Part shown: positions 48,013 to 59,327 of the stretch, in pieces
How the letters are laid out: every line of letters begins with the position of its first letter
How positions within the stretch are numbered: position 1 is the stretch's first letter
Program-made: the position numbers and the translations under genes
Source: Neolentinus lepideus HHB14362 ss-1
Lineage: Eukaryota; Basidiomycota; Agaricomycetes; Gloeophyllales; Gloeophyllaceae
NCBI GenBank assembly: GCA_001632425.1
Contig: KV425564.1
Span: forward strand, 465,087 to 529,086
Length of the DNA stretch: 64,000 nucleotides
Reading direction: 5' to 3'
The notes under the pieces: model-generated
Seen by the model: the letters and a program-made list of their open reading frames with translations, nothing else
The model's database searches: none
Told to the model about the DNA's origin: nothing

Positions 48013-48523
48013 CTAATCCGAGCCAGTTGTTATCCGTGCTGGAAAACACGACCCATAAACATCCATTTTCAACGCGAGAATATAAGTATACGCACTGTAA
48101 ATCAACTGGTCACTGTGGTGTACGATCCGCTTGATCAAGCCTTCCTTCTCCAGGTGTCTGATCGCACGACGGGCCAAGCTGCCGTTGACCTTGAGGCGCT
48201 CAATGAGGATGCTCTGGGAGATGAAGCGGAAGGTTGGGACTTCCTTAATGATACGGTCGAACGTGGGCTTGTCGAGGGCTACAGCGTGCTGCGCCTTGTC
48301 CTTAACCTTGCCCTTGGACCACTTCTTCTTCTTTGCGGCCTTACCGCCGCTGGAGGACGTGGGTGCTGCTGCCTTAGCTTTAGCCTGCATATCCGTCGGT
48401 TAGCGTCATCTGAGTCTATGAGAGTGCATCCATCGCTGCATAGCCGAATAACAGTGAAACGGCCCAACACGAGTATCCAGGAGGTCTGTGCAGGTTGAAT
48501 GTGAATGAAACGGTGCTCACCAT
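48013..48523 (-). CDS. RPS25: 40S ribosomal protein S25 (eS25)
   Basis: The ATG at 48523-48521 is the last codon of the first exon, immediately followed by GTGAGC. Exon 2 begins after ...ATATGCAG with [20 protein letters not shown]. The rest is standard eS25: [60 protein letters not shown] and [16 protein letters not shown] last 57-nt intron (GTGCGT...TTCCAG) precedes the terminal exon giving RITTGSD. That intron is a multiple of three and has no stop, so retention would insert 19 residues instead of truncating. The alternative start in exon 2 ([10 protein letters not shown]) exists only if the first intron is ignored. Confidence 0.94.
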
Positions 48524-49108
48524 CTTGATGTGCGGCGCGGTTGTGGATGTCGATGAGCGAGACCTGTCTTGGGAAGACTGGAGAAGATGGACTCCGACTC
48601 AAATGCCGTGCCAAATCGGGTAAACTATGGCTGAGAAATGGTGGCAAGTGTCTGGGATTTATTATAAGTTTTACTAATGCCGCATTATTACATTATTCCA
48701 CTGAAGGATGTAAAAGAAACCAAATTCCAAATGTATATGTCAACGGTAGATGTAGAGGAGAGACGTGCATTGCAGTAGAGGAGTTTACTACCTATTAAAC
48801 GAACTTCAACAGGTTTTGAAGGTACAACATCGATACATAGTAAAGAAGCTTCTATGAAAGCAGCTCTTGTAGTGTTCCAGCCTATCTTATGAGCTTATAT
48901 TTGTCAAAGGATCTGTCCTCACACCAGAGTAAGCACAAAAAGTGCATTAATGAAACAGACTAGTTTCGGAAGGTTTTTGATTGCCGGCCACGCGTCTCCT
49001 TGGATCTGCGCCACCCGCGCGCGCCAGCATAGCAGCTTGGGTTCACTATAAGTTAAGAGTTCCAACCTGCTGCCTGGTGTCTGAATCGGTAGGAGATACG
49101 CCGTCTCC
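48524..49108. promoter_or_regulatory. Bidirectional promoter, RPS25 / glucosidase II beta
   Basis: 585 bp between divergent starts. No gene is supported, and no specific element was recognised. Confidence 0.4.
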
Positions 49109-51307
49109 ATGCCCACAATGCTCCGTCTAGGTGCTATGGCTCCTTTCTTATCATTTCTGGCGCCGTTGGGCGTTCTCGCCGCAGGTGTTGACAAGACTCA
49201 TGGTGTACCACCGAACATGGTCTCTCGTTACGTGCCAGTCAAGAGTTCATCCTCTGAAACATGGAAGTGCTTGGATGGGTCCAAGGAGATCTTGTGGTCG
49301 TCAGTAAACGATGACTACTGCGATTGCAGTGACGGGAGTGATGAACCAGGTGCGTGAACGCGTGCGAGATAATTGGAACTGGTCTGGACAATGTACTTTT
49401 AGGTACTGGAGCTTGTCCGAACAGTACTTTCTATTGTAGGAATGAAGGACATATTGGTTCCATCATTCCCTCGTCGAGAGTGAATGATGGGCTTTGCGGT
49501 AAGGAGCAACTTTTATCGCAAGCTCCCATTATGATGAACACATGGTAGAGGCCGAGTGCTGCGACGGGTCTGATGAGCTCCCCGGCGTATGCCCGAATGT
49601 TTGCAAGGAGGCAGGGGAGATTTACAGGAAGACGCAAGAGGAGGAGCGGAAGATTCGAAAGAAGGTGCGCGAACGCGAGTCATGGATAGCCGTTACATCA
49701 TGTCATAACGGTTTACCTGTTCTAGGGCTCTAAAATCCGGTCCTCTTACATTGCTTTTGCCCACAAGGAGAAGAAGCGCCTAGAAGGGGTTATCGAGACC
49801 TCTACGCAAGAGATCGCAGTACGTGAGAAGGAGGTTGCTCGGCTTAGAGGTATGTTGTACATGATAGTTGACATACCATGTACGCATGACATACTTCAGA
49901 TATCGTTGAGCGATCTGAATCTTTGTCCGCTGCTGCGCTTGAGCACAAGAAAACATCTCGTGAGTTCAGCTTCCTTGTCTGCGTAGGTTTAAATCCTAAG
50001 TGACACTCACAGCACTATACGAATCCCTTATCATGCATTCGAACGCCCTGAAATCCCTCCAGCAGGAGCACAAGAAGCATCTCGAGCGCGAGAAAGCACT
50101 GGGTGACATCCTCGACGCGTTACGGAGAGGGTACAACCCCAACTACCAAGACATGGCTGTCCTCGAGGCTGTTCGTGGCTGGGAGAGTCTTGCTGGGCTG
50201 CCGCACATCAACGACGTCGGTAAAGATGAAGAGGGCTCCCACGAAGAGGCCGCGATCAAGACCGAGGTAGAAGGCGAAGAGGAACTTGAAGAGGATATGT
50301 GGACTGCTGAGGAGCTTGAAAAGGACTTGGATAACCTGCTCAAGACTGACTATGTCTCGTTGCTACTAGAGCATGAGAAGCATGTCAATTCTCCCGTGAC
50401 CGACTCCATATGTAAGTTCAATCGATTTCCAAAGCGACGGCCACATTAACTCATTCTAGTACTTGATCTCTCTTCCTACCTTCCTGATACTCTTGTTCCT
50501 CAATACGAAGCCTTCCGTGATACCCTGGTCTCCTGGCTTCAGACGCTTGGCATTATACACGGTGCTCCACAGAGTGCAGGCGGTATGCGTCCGTATCTGT
50601 GGTCATTGGCGCTGATAGCTAATCAGTGCCTGTCTATCTTTCAGAGGACTCGAAGATGAGACAGACACTGAACGATGCGGAGCATAGCTTGAGACTGGCG
50701 AAAGACGAGAAGAAGAGGGCTGAAGACGATCTTAATGACCTGTTCGATCCCAAGGGTTACGGCGCCGAGGGCGAGTGGAAGAAGCTTGATAAGACATGCC
50801 TAGAGAAGGACACCGGAGAGTGAGTGAACCTGCTTGAAGCCTTGGGGGAGATGACTGAGCGCTTCACAGCTATACATACGAGGTATGCCTCTTCGACGAG
50901 GCTAAGCAGAAGCCGAACAAGGGTGGCCAGACGTTCAGCTTGGGGCGAGTTGGATCGCCACTGTCTTTGATATACATGCGGTTCTGACTATATCTATTGC
51001 AGGAAATTCCACTCCTGGAACCCAGACTCGCAGCCTGGAGACCCGGCATATTATGTTAAGCAGGTTTATAGGGGCGGCACAAAATGTTGGAACGGCCCGA
51101 ACCGAAGTGTTGTAGTATGTACTATCTTGCAATATTACGTGACCACGGTGTTCTGACCACTTCATCCAGCTTATCCTGTCTTGCGGGACAGACAATGTTA
51201 TTCACACTGTTGCGGAGCCCGAGAAGTGCGAGTATCACTTGACGGGGACTACACCCGCGTTGTGTTTGCCTTTGGATACACCGGAAGGGAACAAGGATGA
51301 GTTATAA
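49109..51307 (+). CDS. GTB1: Glucosidase II beta subunit (PRKCSH/Gtb1), ER lumen
   Basis: The beta subunit anchors glucosidase II in the ER and helps it trim glucose from N-glycans in protein quality control. A signal peptide ([20 protein letters not shown]) leads to LDL-receptor-A-like cysteine modules ([14 protein letters not shown], and [19 protein letters not shown]). A long coiled coil spans [12 protein letters not shown] to [12 protein letters not shown]. An acidic hinge ([20 protein letters not shown]) follows, and then the C-terminal mannose-6-phosphate-receptor-homology domain ([57 protein letters not shown]). The chain ends NKDEL, an ER retrieval signal, with TAA at 51305-51307. About eight introns are inferred. 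Start 49118 is an equally usable in-frame ATG. Confidence 0.95.
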
Positions 51308-52483
51308 TCTATAGTTTCGTTTGCGGACACGATTGGCAATGAGAACATTATATTGTTACTCCTGTGTAGCAAATTGAATGCTTCAGATGACACAGCTTTG
51401 AGGCATAATGCATAGCACTCTCTTGCCAAAATGGTTGTATCTTCGTCGAGGAAACAGAGCCGTGGAAATATGATGCCATATGTAGTTGACAGTAAACAAG
51501 GTACAACAGCCTATTGCGGTCTAGGCCCTGGATAAATAAGATATTACAAGTCATAACAGGTATAAACAACTCAGATGATGCTTGGATATCATTGGTCCAT
51601 CGCGGTCTTTCGTGGTTTGCCAAAAACTCACTGATCCTCATTCTCGTCGTGATGCCGGACTCATTCATATAGGTTGCACCTTTATTGGTAATAATTGGTG
51701 AGTCTTATCCAATTCCATGGCTGAATGATGGAGCAAGCATTACTGAAATGGCTGACCAAAAAGCTGCACTTTGTCCAGTGACCATAGACCTGTCAGTGCA
51801 TGCCACATTCCTCTACCCCTTGACATTTTTGATGCCCTCTCAGTTCTCTGCAGTAACCTTTACAGTGGTGCTGCCTCCAGAACTGAAGGGTATATATCAA
51901 TGTGTCTTGTAATGTTTGCCTTGCGTTTGATCACTGAAAGCACATAAATTATATAATTAGACAACAATTTCTGTATCTATCTTTCAACGTGCCTCAGGTA
52001 AGTATCACTGTGGATACTCTTACTTGCAACATGCTCAAGCTCCTCAACTTCCACTGCAGCAATCACACTGGCTGCTCAGCAAGACTGGTATTGACTTCTA
52101 AAGTGAGCCTGTGTGTGAGCCTGTGTCATTACGCATGTAGTTTTGTTGCTTATTCTCACTCATCTCAGGTTTCATATGGAGTTGTGAGTGGACTGCTGTC
52201 CAAATGACTATTGATATTGATTAAAAATAATTTCTATTCCAAGTCATATCATTCTTCCCGGAAAACAGGAAAAGCGGTAAGGTTTCAGAGATCTGCTCTC
52301 ATGCTTAGTCCAAACTATAAGTCTTGGTTAAGGTTACCACTGAAGGAAAGTGATCACAATACTGACTCTGCAAGCGTCATCCAGTCCTCCTTGCATCATC
52401 TAGAAAATCTGTCCAGTGTGAGTACTTTATTTGAGCTCTGAAGACCCAATCTTGAGTGAAAAGTTGATCTGACATTACTTCAG
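51308..52483. other. AT-rich, CpG-poor region
   Basis: CG dinucleotides are rare here compared with the genes on both sides, and TG/CA are frequent. Short + strand frames exist (for instance around 52211-52430) and might be 5' exons of the next gene, but no join is certain. This composition is typical of DNA decayed by cytosine methylation. Confidence 0.5.
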
Positions 52484-54258
52484 ATGGATCCTAAGACCCC
52501 TGAGCAGAGAGTGGACCAGAAGTACAATGGATTTGAGGGTGTAATTATAACAACACCATCACCTTCAAAACAGAAGCCTTCAACCATTGCAAAACCACAC
52601 TCATCAGTAAGCAATATTAGATCTAGTTTAACATCAAGGTTTAACAAGTGAACTGATAGAATCAGGGTATCACACCACTGAAGCTTGATACGCCTGCGGC
52701 TGGCAAGACAGAACATCCAGAGGGTACTATTAAAGCAACATCCCTCCCGAAGTCTGGGGTCTTTGATTTGGCAACAGCTCTTTCTCTCACCTTTGCTAGC
52801 AACAAACATGAGGCGCCGCCGCCAGGAGCCTCACAGCCCGTAGTTCTACCGCTGCCGACCCCATCTAGAAAACGTCAGAGTCAAGTCCTGCGGCCGAACA
52901 GGCTTCTCAGACGACGCGCAGACGTGCTAGCGAAGCAGAAGGAGCTTGATGCGTTGCGTTCGGCTTCCAACGCGGCTGCAGCTGTTCGTGCTGAAGAGGT
53001 TGACGCTGTCCTGCGGACAAAAGTGGCACCGGTGTCGTTGGACCTGGAGCGGGCTGCGCGGTGGGCTCAGGAGGACTTGAGGCATCTGGATGTCTTGCGC
53101 GCTCTGGACGAACTCAGCAAGAGGAGGAATCAGGGCCCGTCGAAAGGTCCTGATGGTGATTATCTGCCGACGGACATCTCGATGGCAATGGACGTGCCCG
53201 GCGAGGACTATGAGGCTCGACCCTATGCAGTTGCGAGTCCATCTCGGACAGCGATGTTCGCGGAGAGGTTGGAAGAGATGTTTGGTCTTGGCGGCCTTGA
53301 AAGAGGTTCTTCTAAGAGAAGACCGGGTAAAGTGAGTGCTCCTTTTATTTAATGTGACCGATAGCTGCCTTTCGATATCGTGGATGCCTTTTGAGTCAAA
53401 AATGTCTGCTGGTGCCTGTATATCGGGGGTGGACTTAGTGGTTACCTCTACGCTATCGACTGGACGGCATTTAACATTTCGTGGTCGACTGAATGTGATT
53501 GGTCAGTTGCTGAACGAGACCCCCAGGCTAAAAGTCGCACGATTCGCACAAGGTATGACTCCCCAAGCGGCGACATCATATTCGCTCAGGAGCTTGAGGA
53601 CACCGTGACCACAACCGAACACGAGAGCGGCGAGGACGACGACGAGGGTTTCATTCTCTCGCCAGAGAATGCCCTTGCTCAAGAGACATCCGCGAACCGT
53701 TCTATTGTCGCGACCTCCATCCACGAGACGAATGAAGGAAATTCCGAAGTAGAGATTGTGGTGAACGAAGGAGCTTTAGCTCTTGTCAACGAAGGACGCT
53801 TCGAGTCGCCTGATTCACTGTTATTGAGGGGGAACGATGCGGCATTGGAGTTGCACGAAATGGACACCAGAACTTCGAACGTCGACGAATGGATCAAGAC
53901 ACTGCAGAAATTGGTCAGAGGGAAAGCCTGGCTCGATCGAGAGGTAAGTCGTGATTGGCCGTTGGGTCATGAATATTGATCTGATTGATGGTGATCATTA
54001 TGACCCAAGGATATTCAACGCGCTAGCGACATTCTCAACAAGGCCAACGGCAGCACACTCACCGCACATGATATCATCGAGGTCAGCAAAGTATTTCATG
54101 GTGTGTGCGAGCCCAAGACCACTGACTATTACTCGCAGAATCCCGAGCTAAGGCAAGCGATTATTGCCATCAGCAAACTACCCGAGGGCGAAATTCCCTT
54201 CGGCGACGAACATGCTCTGTGCGTGCGAGCGAGGGAGATAGCTGAGCATCTATTGTAA
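52484..54258 (+). CDS. Paralogue A: unknown protein with TND/IBD-like C-terminal domain
   Basis: The first clear exon follows an acceptor at 52483 and gives MDPKTPEQRVDQKYNGFEGV, with the shared motif GVIITTPSPSK. The main exon (52768-53340) encodes a basic linker and helices (LDLERAARWAQEDLRHLDVL), then FAERLEEMFGLGG. An acidic segment follows (HESGEDDDEGFILSPENALA). The C-terminal domain is spliced from three exons: VDEWIKTLQKLVRGKAWLDR, then DIQRASDILNKANGSTLTAH, then PELRQAIIAISKLPEGEIPF, ending REIAEHLL. Helix spacing resembles TFIIS N-terminal or LEDGF integrase-binding-type bundles, which bind nuclear partners; this is inference. Upstream exons probably exist. It is related to the gene at 56856-58925 with matching introns. 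Confidence 0.65.
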
Positions 54259-54966
54259 TTAAACTCCCCAGAAGCAGTGTCACGGTGGTCCCGGTGACCC
54301 TTCCGTGCAGTACTTGGGAGGCTGTGTTCCACGGCGTCTCCAGAAGTATCCAATGGTATTACTTGTTGACCGGAGACAGCATGTAGCTTAGTGCAAACTA
54401 TGTAATGACCAAGTATGATGACCAACGCGCGTCGGTCACTTCCGCGATTCAGCTTCACTAGAGTATCATGTCCAGTGATTGGCTTAGCTCGATCAATAAC
54501 CCTATTGTGTGGGCCACCGGTCATCAATAACGGAACGAAGAACCGAAAAAGACTATGTATAATATTGACAACCACTAAGTAGTATACTGTATACATACAC
54601 ATACAAGAAATTTGATTAATTGCATGCAGTCATGAAAGTCAATGGACATGAATCGTGCACTAGTAGAGATAGAAGATCGTAACCAATACAGGTGGAGGAG
54701 GCTCATAATGTAGGTATTTGGATTTGAGGTTTGGAATAAGAGGCAGAACAGTCGGATATAAAGAATTTATGGCTCGGAGATGAAATGGGTCCTCCACACA
54801 CCGATATAAGTTAACCTTCTCCACTCTCTCGTCATAAAACTATACACACAACAACAACATCTTCATCGTACACACGTCACTCCTTGTTAAACCCGCACAT
54901 CTATTCCACGGTTCCCTCTATCATCCCAATCTATGTGGTATTGAGGGTGGAGGCCGCAGACACGCA
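54259..54966. other. Convergent 3' region, no gene seen
   Basis: It lies between the stops of paralogue A and the PHO80-like cyclin. The DNA is AT-rich and shows no conserved frame. Confidence 0.35.
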
Positions 54967-56517
54967 CTAGGGGCTCGTCATCCCATCGTCGCGGTCATCT
55001 ACGCTCCCAACGCTGTAGAGGCTCTGCGTATCCGAGCCGTTTGGCCGAATCGTTGGCTCATCATCAGTCTCGCCTTCGTACTCCGTTTCAGTGTCACCCG
55101 CCTCGGACGCGGAGTCCGCGGACGAATACTGAGAGTGCGTCGACACGCTTGAAGAAGAGGTCCTATGCGTGACCTGCGCGCGCATATTCGGCGTCTTCGA
55201 GAGCCCGTCAGGATCATAATTGCCCTTCGCGTGGAATGGTGCGCGATAGAGCGAGCCTCCGCCGTTGGATGACGCCGCGTGACCGCCATACGTGTCGACC
55301 GCACCCATAGCCTGCATAGGGGCTGCAGGCATGCAATCGTCGCTGATGGGGAGAGGCGTAGGCTGCGTGAGATCAGGGCGGCTTTGTTGAGATGGTGACT
55401 CGGAAAAGATGATAAGCTGCTCAGCGTAGCGCTGCATCTCATCAGGCGTAATCGTCAGGTTGAAATTATTCAGCAATAGGAACTGCAATTCGAGCTGATT
55501 CAACTCTGCTTGGGGGAGGCCTCCAACCTGGATGGCCAATAATTTAGTTCGGTGTGACAGAATTAGGGATAGAGCAATTGTCCTCACCTTCGCATAGCGC
55601 GAATTGGTGTAGAATACATCGCTAAAGAATTTGCTCGCCACTGTAACGCCAGCGATGACCAGCCGGTGAATGTTGTATGAGTCGATCACAAAGGTCTTTC
55701 CAGTGGCTTCCTGGCTCAACTTGCTCATCCGATCGAAGTACACGAGCAAGCTCAGAAAGACCTCGTTCGTCGTAGGACAGTACTTGGAAATACGCAGTAG
55801 GTACGCTTCAAGGGATATAGTGGGAATATTCCGGGCATGAAATGCGAGAGTCGAGGAAGGGGCAGAGAGTGCAGTCTTCGAGGCGTTGGTTAAGCTGTCC
55901 CAAGCCGGCCCATGATGCACTTCCGTGATAGAGGAGGAGCGCGAATGTGATTGTTGGAATGTAGGAGAGGTGGGCGAAGAGGTACCCAGAGCATCATTTG
56001 TCGCGGCAATCTGAGTTAGAAGGGACGCTAGGAGCTTAAGGAGGTCATCGGCTTTGTACTGGTGAATGTCCAGAGTACCCAAATGAGTCTTAGGCTCTGA
56101 GAAGCTGCTAGCCGAGTTGTCGATCTTCTGGAAGTTGGATTGAGCAGATGACTGCTCGACTGACGGGGCTGTCGCAGGTGGACCCACTCCTGCAGACTCG
56201 GACGCAATCTTGTTATGGGTTGAAGCTAAGCTCGTGGACGAGGACGCGGTTGTCGGGAGGGCTGGACGAGTCCGCTGAAGAGGGGGGGGAGTAGGAGCCA
56301 CGCTTGAGGCGCGGGTCTGGGAAAGGCCCGTTGACAAGGATGGCGCAGAAGAATATGTAGTTGATGTCGAAGATGAGAGAGTCTTGCGGGGTAATGGTCT
56401 CGAAGGACGACAAGAGGATGCTGACGAATGAACAGAGGCGGCTCTATGATGACTGTCGGAGGGGGTGTGCTGCAGAGCAGGGGCCAGCGCGAGCATGATA
56501 TTGTCTTCGGAGGACAA
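54967..56517 (-). CDS. PHO80-like cyclin
   Basis: A Ser/Thr/Pro-rich N-terminus of about 165 residues precedes a Pho80-type cyclin domain. Its landmarks are YKADDLLKLLASLLTQIAAT, FHARNIPTISLEAYLLRISK, YCPTTNEVFLSLLVYFDRMS and SYNIHRLVIAGVTVASKFFS-DVFYTNSRYAK. GGLPQAELNQLELQFLLLNN completes the fold. Between SRYAK and GGLPQ lies a 60-nt stretch with GTGAGG and CAG ends and no stop, so it is almost certainly an intron of 3n length read through in the open frame. Such cyclins bind the Pho85 kinase and control phosphate and nutrient responses. The acidic Ser-rich C-tail (SEAGDTETEYEGETDDEPT) is disordered. It sits between two related genes. Confidence 0.88.
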   Translation of the reverse strand: MSSEDNIMLALAPALQHTPSDSHHRAASVHSSASSCRPSRPLPRKTLSSSTSTTYSSAPSLSTGLSQTRASSVAPTPPPLQRTRPALPTTASSSTSLASTHNKIASESAGVGPPATAPSVEQSSAQSNFQKIDNSASSFSEPKTHLGTLDIHQYKADDLLKLLASLLTQIAATNDALGTSSPTSPTFQQSHSRSSSITEVHHGPAWDSLTNASKTALSAPSSTLAFHARNIPTISLEAYLLRISKYCPTTNEVFLSLLVYFDRMSKLSQEATGKTFVIDSYNIHRLVIAGVTVASKFFSDVFYTNSRYAKVRTIALSLILSHRTKLLAIQVGGLPQAELNQLELQFLLLNNFNLTITPDEMQRYAEQLIIFSESPSQQSRPDLTQPTPLPISDDCMPAAPMQAMGAVDTYGGHAASSNGGGSLYRAPFHAKGNYDPDGLSKTPNMRAQVTHRTSSSSVSTHSQYSSADSASEAGDTETEYEGETDDEPTIRPNGSDTQSLYSVGSVDDRDDGMTSP

Positions 56518-56855
56518 CGACGGTCGTTAGTGCGTTAAAAGTCTTGGCAGAGTATAGAAGAGCGAGGAGAGAGTCGTTGAGGACAGGGCAGATGGTATGG
56601 TAATAGCAGCTATAAGAGTTATATAGGAGATTGACGTTTGAGTGAAGATATAATCCCTCCGTTGAAAAAAGCAAGCGTCCAGTGTGACATTAATGTGACT
56701 ATGTGACCGGAACGCTCATTCGCGCGGGTCGGCGCCACGATCCTCTTTCTTCCTCCCCACTCTGACTCAATCCGCCTCCAACCGTCCCTCGAAAACACGA
56801 GCCGCCATTTTTATCCTCCCGTATACATTGAAGTGAAACCGCCGCGAAACACTGG
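56518..56855. other. Cyclin promoter / 3' flank of paralogue B
   Basis: No gene was found. It contains the cyclin promoter and the end of paralogue B. Confidence 0.35.
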
Positions 56856-58925
56856 CTACAACGGATAGTGACGCACTTGACGACTTTGCCAGTGTGCCTG
56901 CAGAGCCGTTGCCCTTCCCCGCAAGCTATGCTCATCATCGAACGGAACCCCCGGTAATTCTCCCAGCAGTGCTATACTTGCCCAGAGCCGCGTATCCTGT
57001 GTATGACAAGTCGTCATGGGTTTCACGGTACACCAAATGAAGACCAATCAGCTTCTGCACATGCTAAGGCCGCGTAAAGCACGCTACTTGCCTGAAGCAC
57101 GGTGGTGTCCTCTTTGCGTTCGTTAATATGCTGTAAGATGCTGCTCAGATGTATCAGATCCTGTTCATATTATGCAATGTGTGATCGTCATCTGTCGTGT
57201 TATCCTGCGGCACTCACTTGTCGAGTGCTAGCGACCTTCCCCTTGACAAGTCTCTGAATTGCAGCAATCCATTCATGAGTGGCCTTACTGGACGATCCCG
57301 GTATATTCTCGTTAGACTCTTTAGGATTTAGATTAACGCCAGATTCGCCAGCACTCGAGGGCAACGCAGTCTTGATGTTCGCATGACCAGATAGTCCGTT
57401 ACTTCGTTCCCGTCCACCTGTTACTGAAATAACTTGATAGTCCGGGGAGCCTTCGGGAGGGTCCGAGCTTCCTTTAGAGTGTGTGCTGAAGGCTACCGGC
57501 GATGAGCTCTTATCTCGTTCGTTCGCTGCTGGTGCCTGCAATATATCAAATCAAGATTCGAGTCAGTATCTGCCTAAATGGTGCACAAGCGCTCATAGAG
57601 ACGGATCATGCATGCAAAGGGACCGTTGGACCGCCCGATCAAACGTTCGCTCATTCATCTCAATGCTGCGCACCAAGAGAACCCGTACTCGGTATTCACC
57701 TTTAAAATACCCTTCTTCGACTTCAGATTAACCGCGTTAGGTACGCGCGTTCCAGGCCCAAAAGACTCCTCCAACGTCGCCATGAACCTGACAGCTTTCG
57801 ACGGAGCACTAAGCACTCGCGTCCGAAACTCCTCGCCATCCATCTTCGGAGGCGCTTGGTTCTCCAGCGCCTGACGCAGCCACCGGGTGTTCATCGATAT
57901 CAAGGCATCCTCACTCTCCGCCTGCTCGCGCAAATGCTTTTGGAGTCGCACCGGCGCAGCTTTCTCATGCGCGTCTCCAACATGTAAGACCGAGTGCGGT
58001 CTCTCATCGACACTGCGTAATTCGGACGACCGCCTATGAGGATGCAAAACGCGCTGCTGCGGAGATGGGCCAGGACTCGCGTTTGGGCCGATCTCGACAA
58101 CTGGAACTTGTTTTCGAGAAGAAAATTCGTACGCGCTTGGCTTATTGCGAGGTGCTGCAGCGTTGAAGGTTGTAACTAGACTGATTGGCTGCGGTGTCGT
58201 TGAAGGATCAGCCGATCGTGATCGTGATGTTCCGACGTCGGGGGTGGAGGATGAAGGTCGGTGACGTCCATCAAGACTGCCTACTACTGAATTATCATCT
58301 TCGCTCTCCGGTTCTCGCTTTCGCTTGCGCGAGGTGATCGCAGGTGTGCGTGGTCGAGATCCCTCGTGGTGCAGCCTCCTCGACTCCGCCAGTGGACTCC
58401 TGATCTGACAGCCGACAAGAACGGACCTTGACGAGGGAGTGGCCGAAATATCTATGTTCTTGTCAGGCGTTGGTGGTGTTGTTGTTATAATGACACCATC
58501 AAAGAGCAATCTCGACCGCTGGTTTCCCCCATTTGTACTTGACAAAGGATTTACTGATGTCCTCTTTTTCTTTACGCTCGTTGGTTGTGTTTTTGACTGG
58601 GCATTTGTTCTTGTAGATCTCGGCTTCTTCATTCTCCTATTTCTAATGATATTAGCACTCCATTTTATTAACTTGGAGACTATGTTTCCCACCCATGTTC
58701 CCAATCACCATTGCTGACATTGTCTGGCAGCAGTTCATCCGTGAGAGCTTCAGATTGTCCATCAGAATCCTCCTCTTGCAAGATTGTCCAGTTTGGGAGA
58801 ACATCTTGATCTTCACCAGGAGTCTGAGCCTGCTTGTGTCCTGAGATGAACTCCAAGTCAGGGCTGGTATGAGATGTGCTGTTGGTAGTACACTGCAAGT
58901 CATTGACAAGGCTGCCATCATTCAC
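56856..58925 (-). CDS. Paralogue B: unknown protein with TND/IBD-like C-terminal domain
   Basis: Exon 58925-58695 encodes an acidic Ser-rich start (NDGSLVNDLQCTTNSTSHTS) and joins to a basic segment (NRRMKKPRSTRTNAQSKTQP). LLFDGVIITTTPPTPDKN follows, sharing GVIITT with paralogue A. The middle is a disordered basic region with a nuclear-type signal (SRKRKREPE), then RFMATLEESFGPGT. The C-terminal domain is THEWIAAIQRLVKGKVASTR, then DLIHLSSILQHINERKEDTT and DTRLWASIALLGELPGVPFD-DEHSL. The last intron begins with GC (CAG|GCAAGT) instead of GT, forced by frame and by homology to paralogue A. The end is HYPL at 56856. The function is unknown and nuclear localisation is inferred. An upstream exon may exist, since the frame is open beyond 58925. 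Confidence 0.62.
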
Positions 58926-59078
58926 AGAACTTGGGATGGATGAAGCACTTGGACTGCATCTATGTTGACAGGCTAGATAATGTAAAGCATAAGCTGTATA
59001 ATGTGATTATCTGATCTTCTTAGTTGTGTGACTATACCTGACTGAGAAAGTAAGACAGATGTCATCACTGGTGAATAC

Positions 59079-59327
59079 TTGGATGTCAATAATTTCTGGA
59101 GGGACAGGGAACTGTCTCTTCACTGGAGCCACTACCCTGATGAAACTGGTGAAAATGGAAGAAGTCAGCTGTCAGAAATGTGGCCAGCAAACATTTATTT
59201 ACCAGAAACCGATCTGTATCTCTGCTACCAGGTTCTCTTGCAGCTGTTGTATGTGGCACCTCAATGGATGAGGAGGAAATCTGTTGAATTGAATGTGAGA
59301 GAAAAGGTCAATGTGAGAATGACATAG
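59079..59327 (+). pseudogene. Possible protein-coding fragment in relic DNA
   Basis: The 82-codon frame has a normal-looking composition with Trp, Tyr and Leu patterns (SEMWPANIYLPETDLYLCYQ) and upstream open codons back to about 59050. No family is recognised. No matching start or splice context was found. It may be part of a decayed element. Confidence 0.35.
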
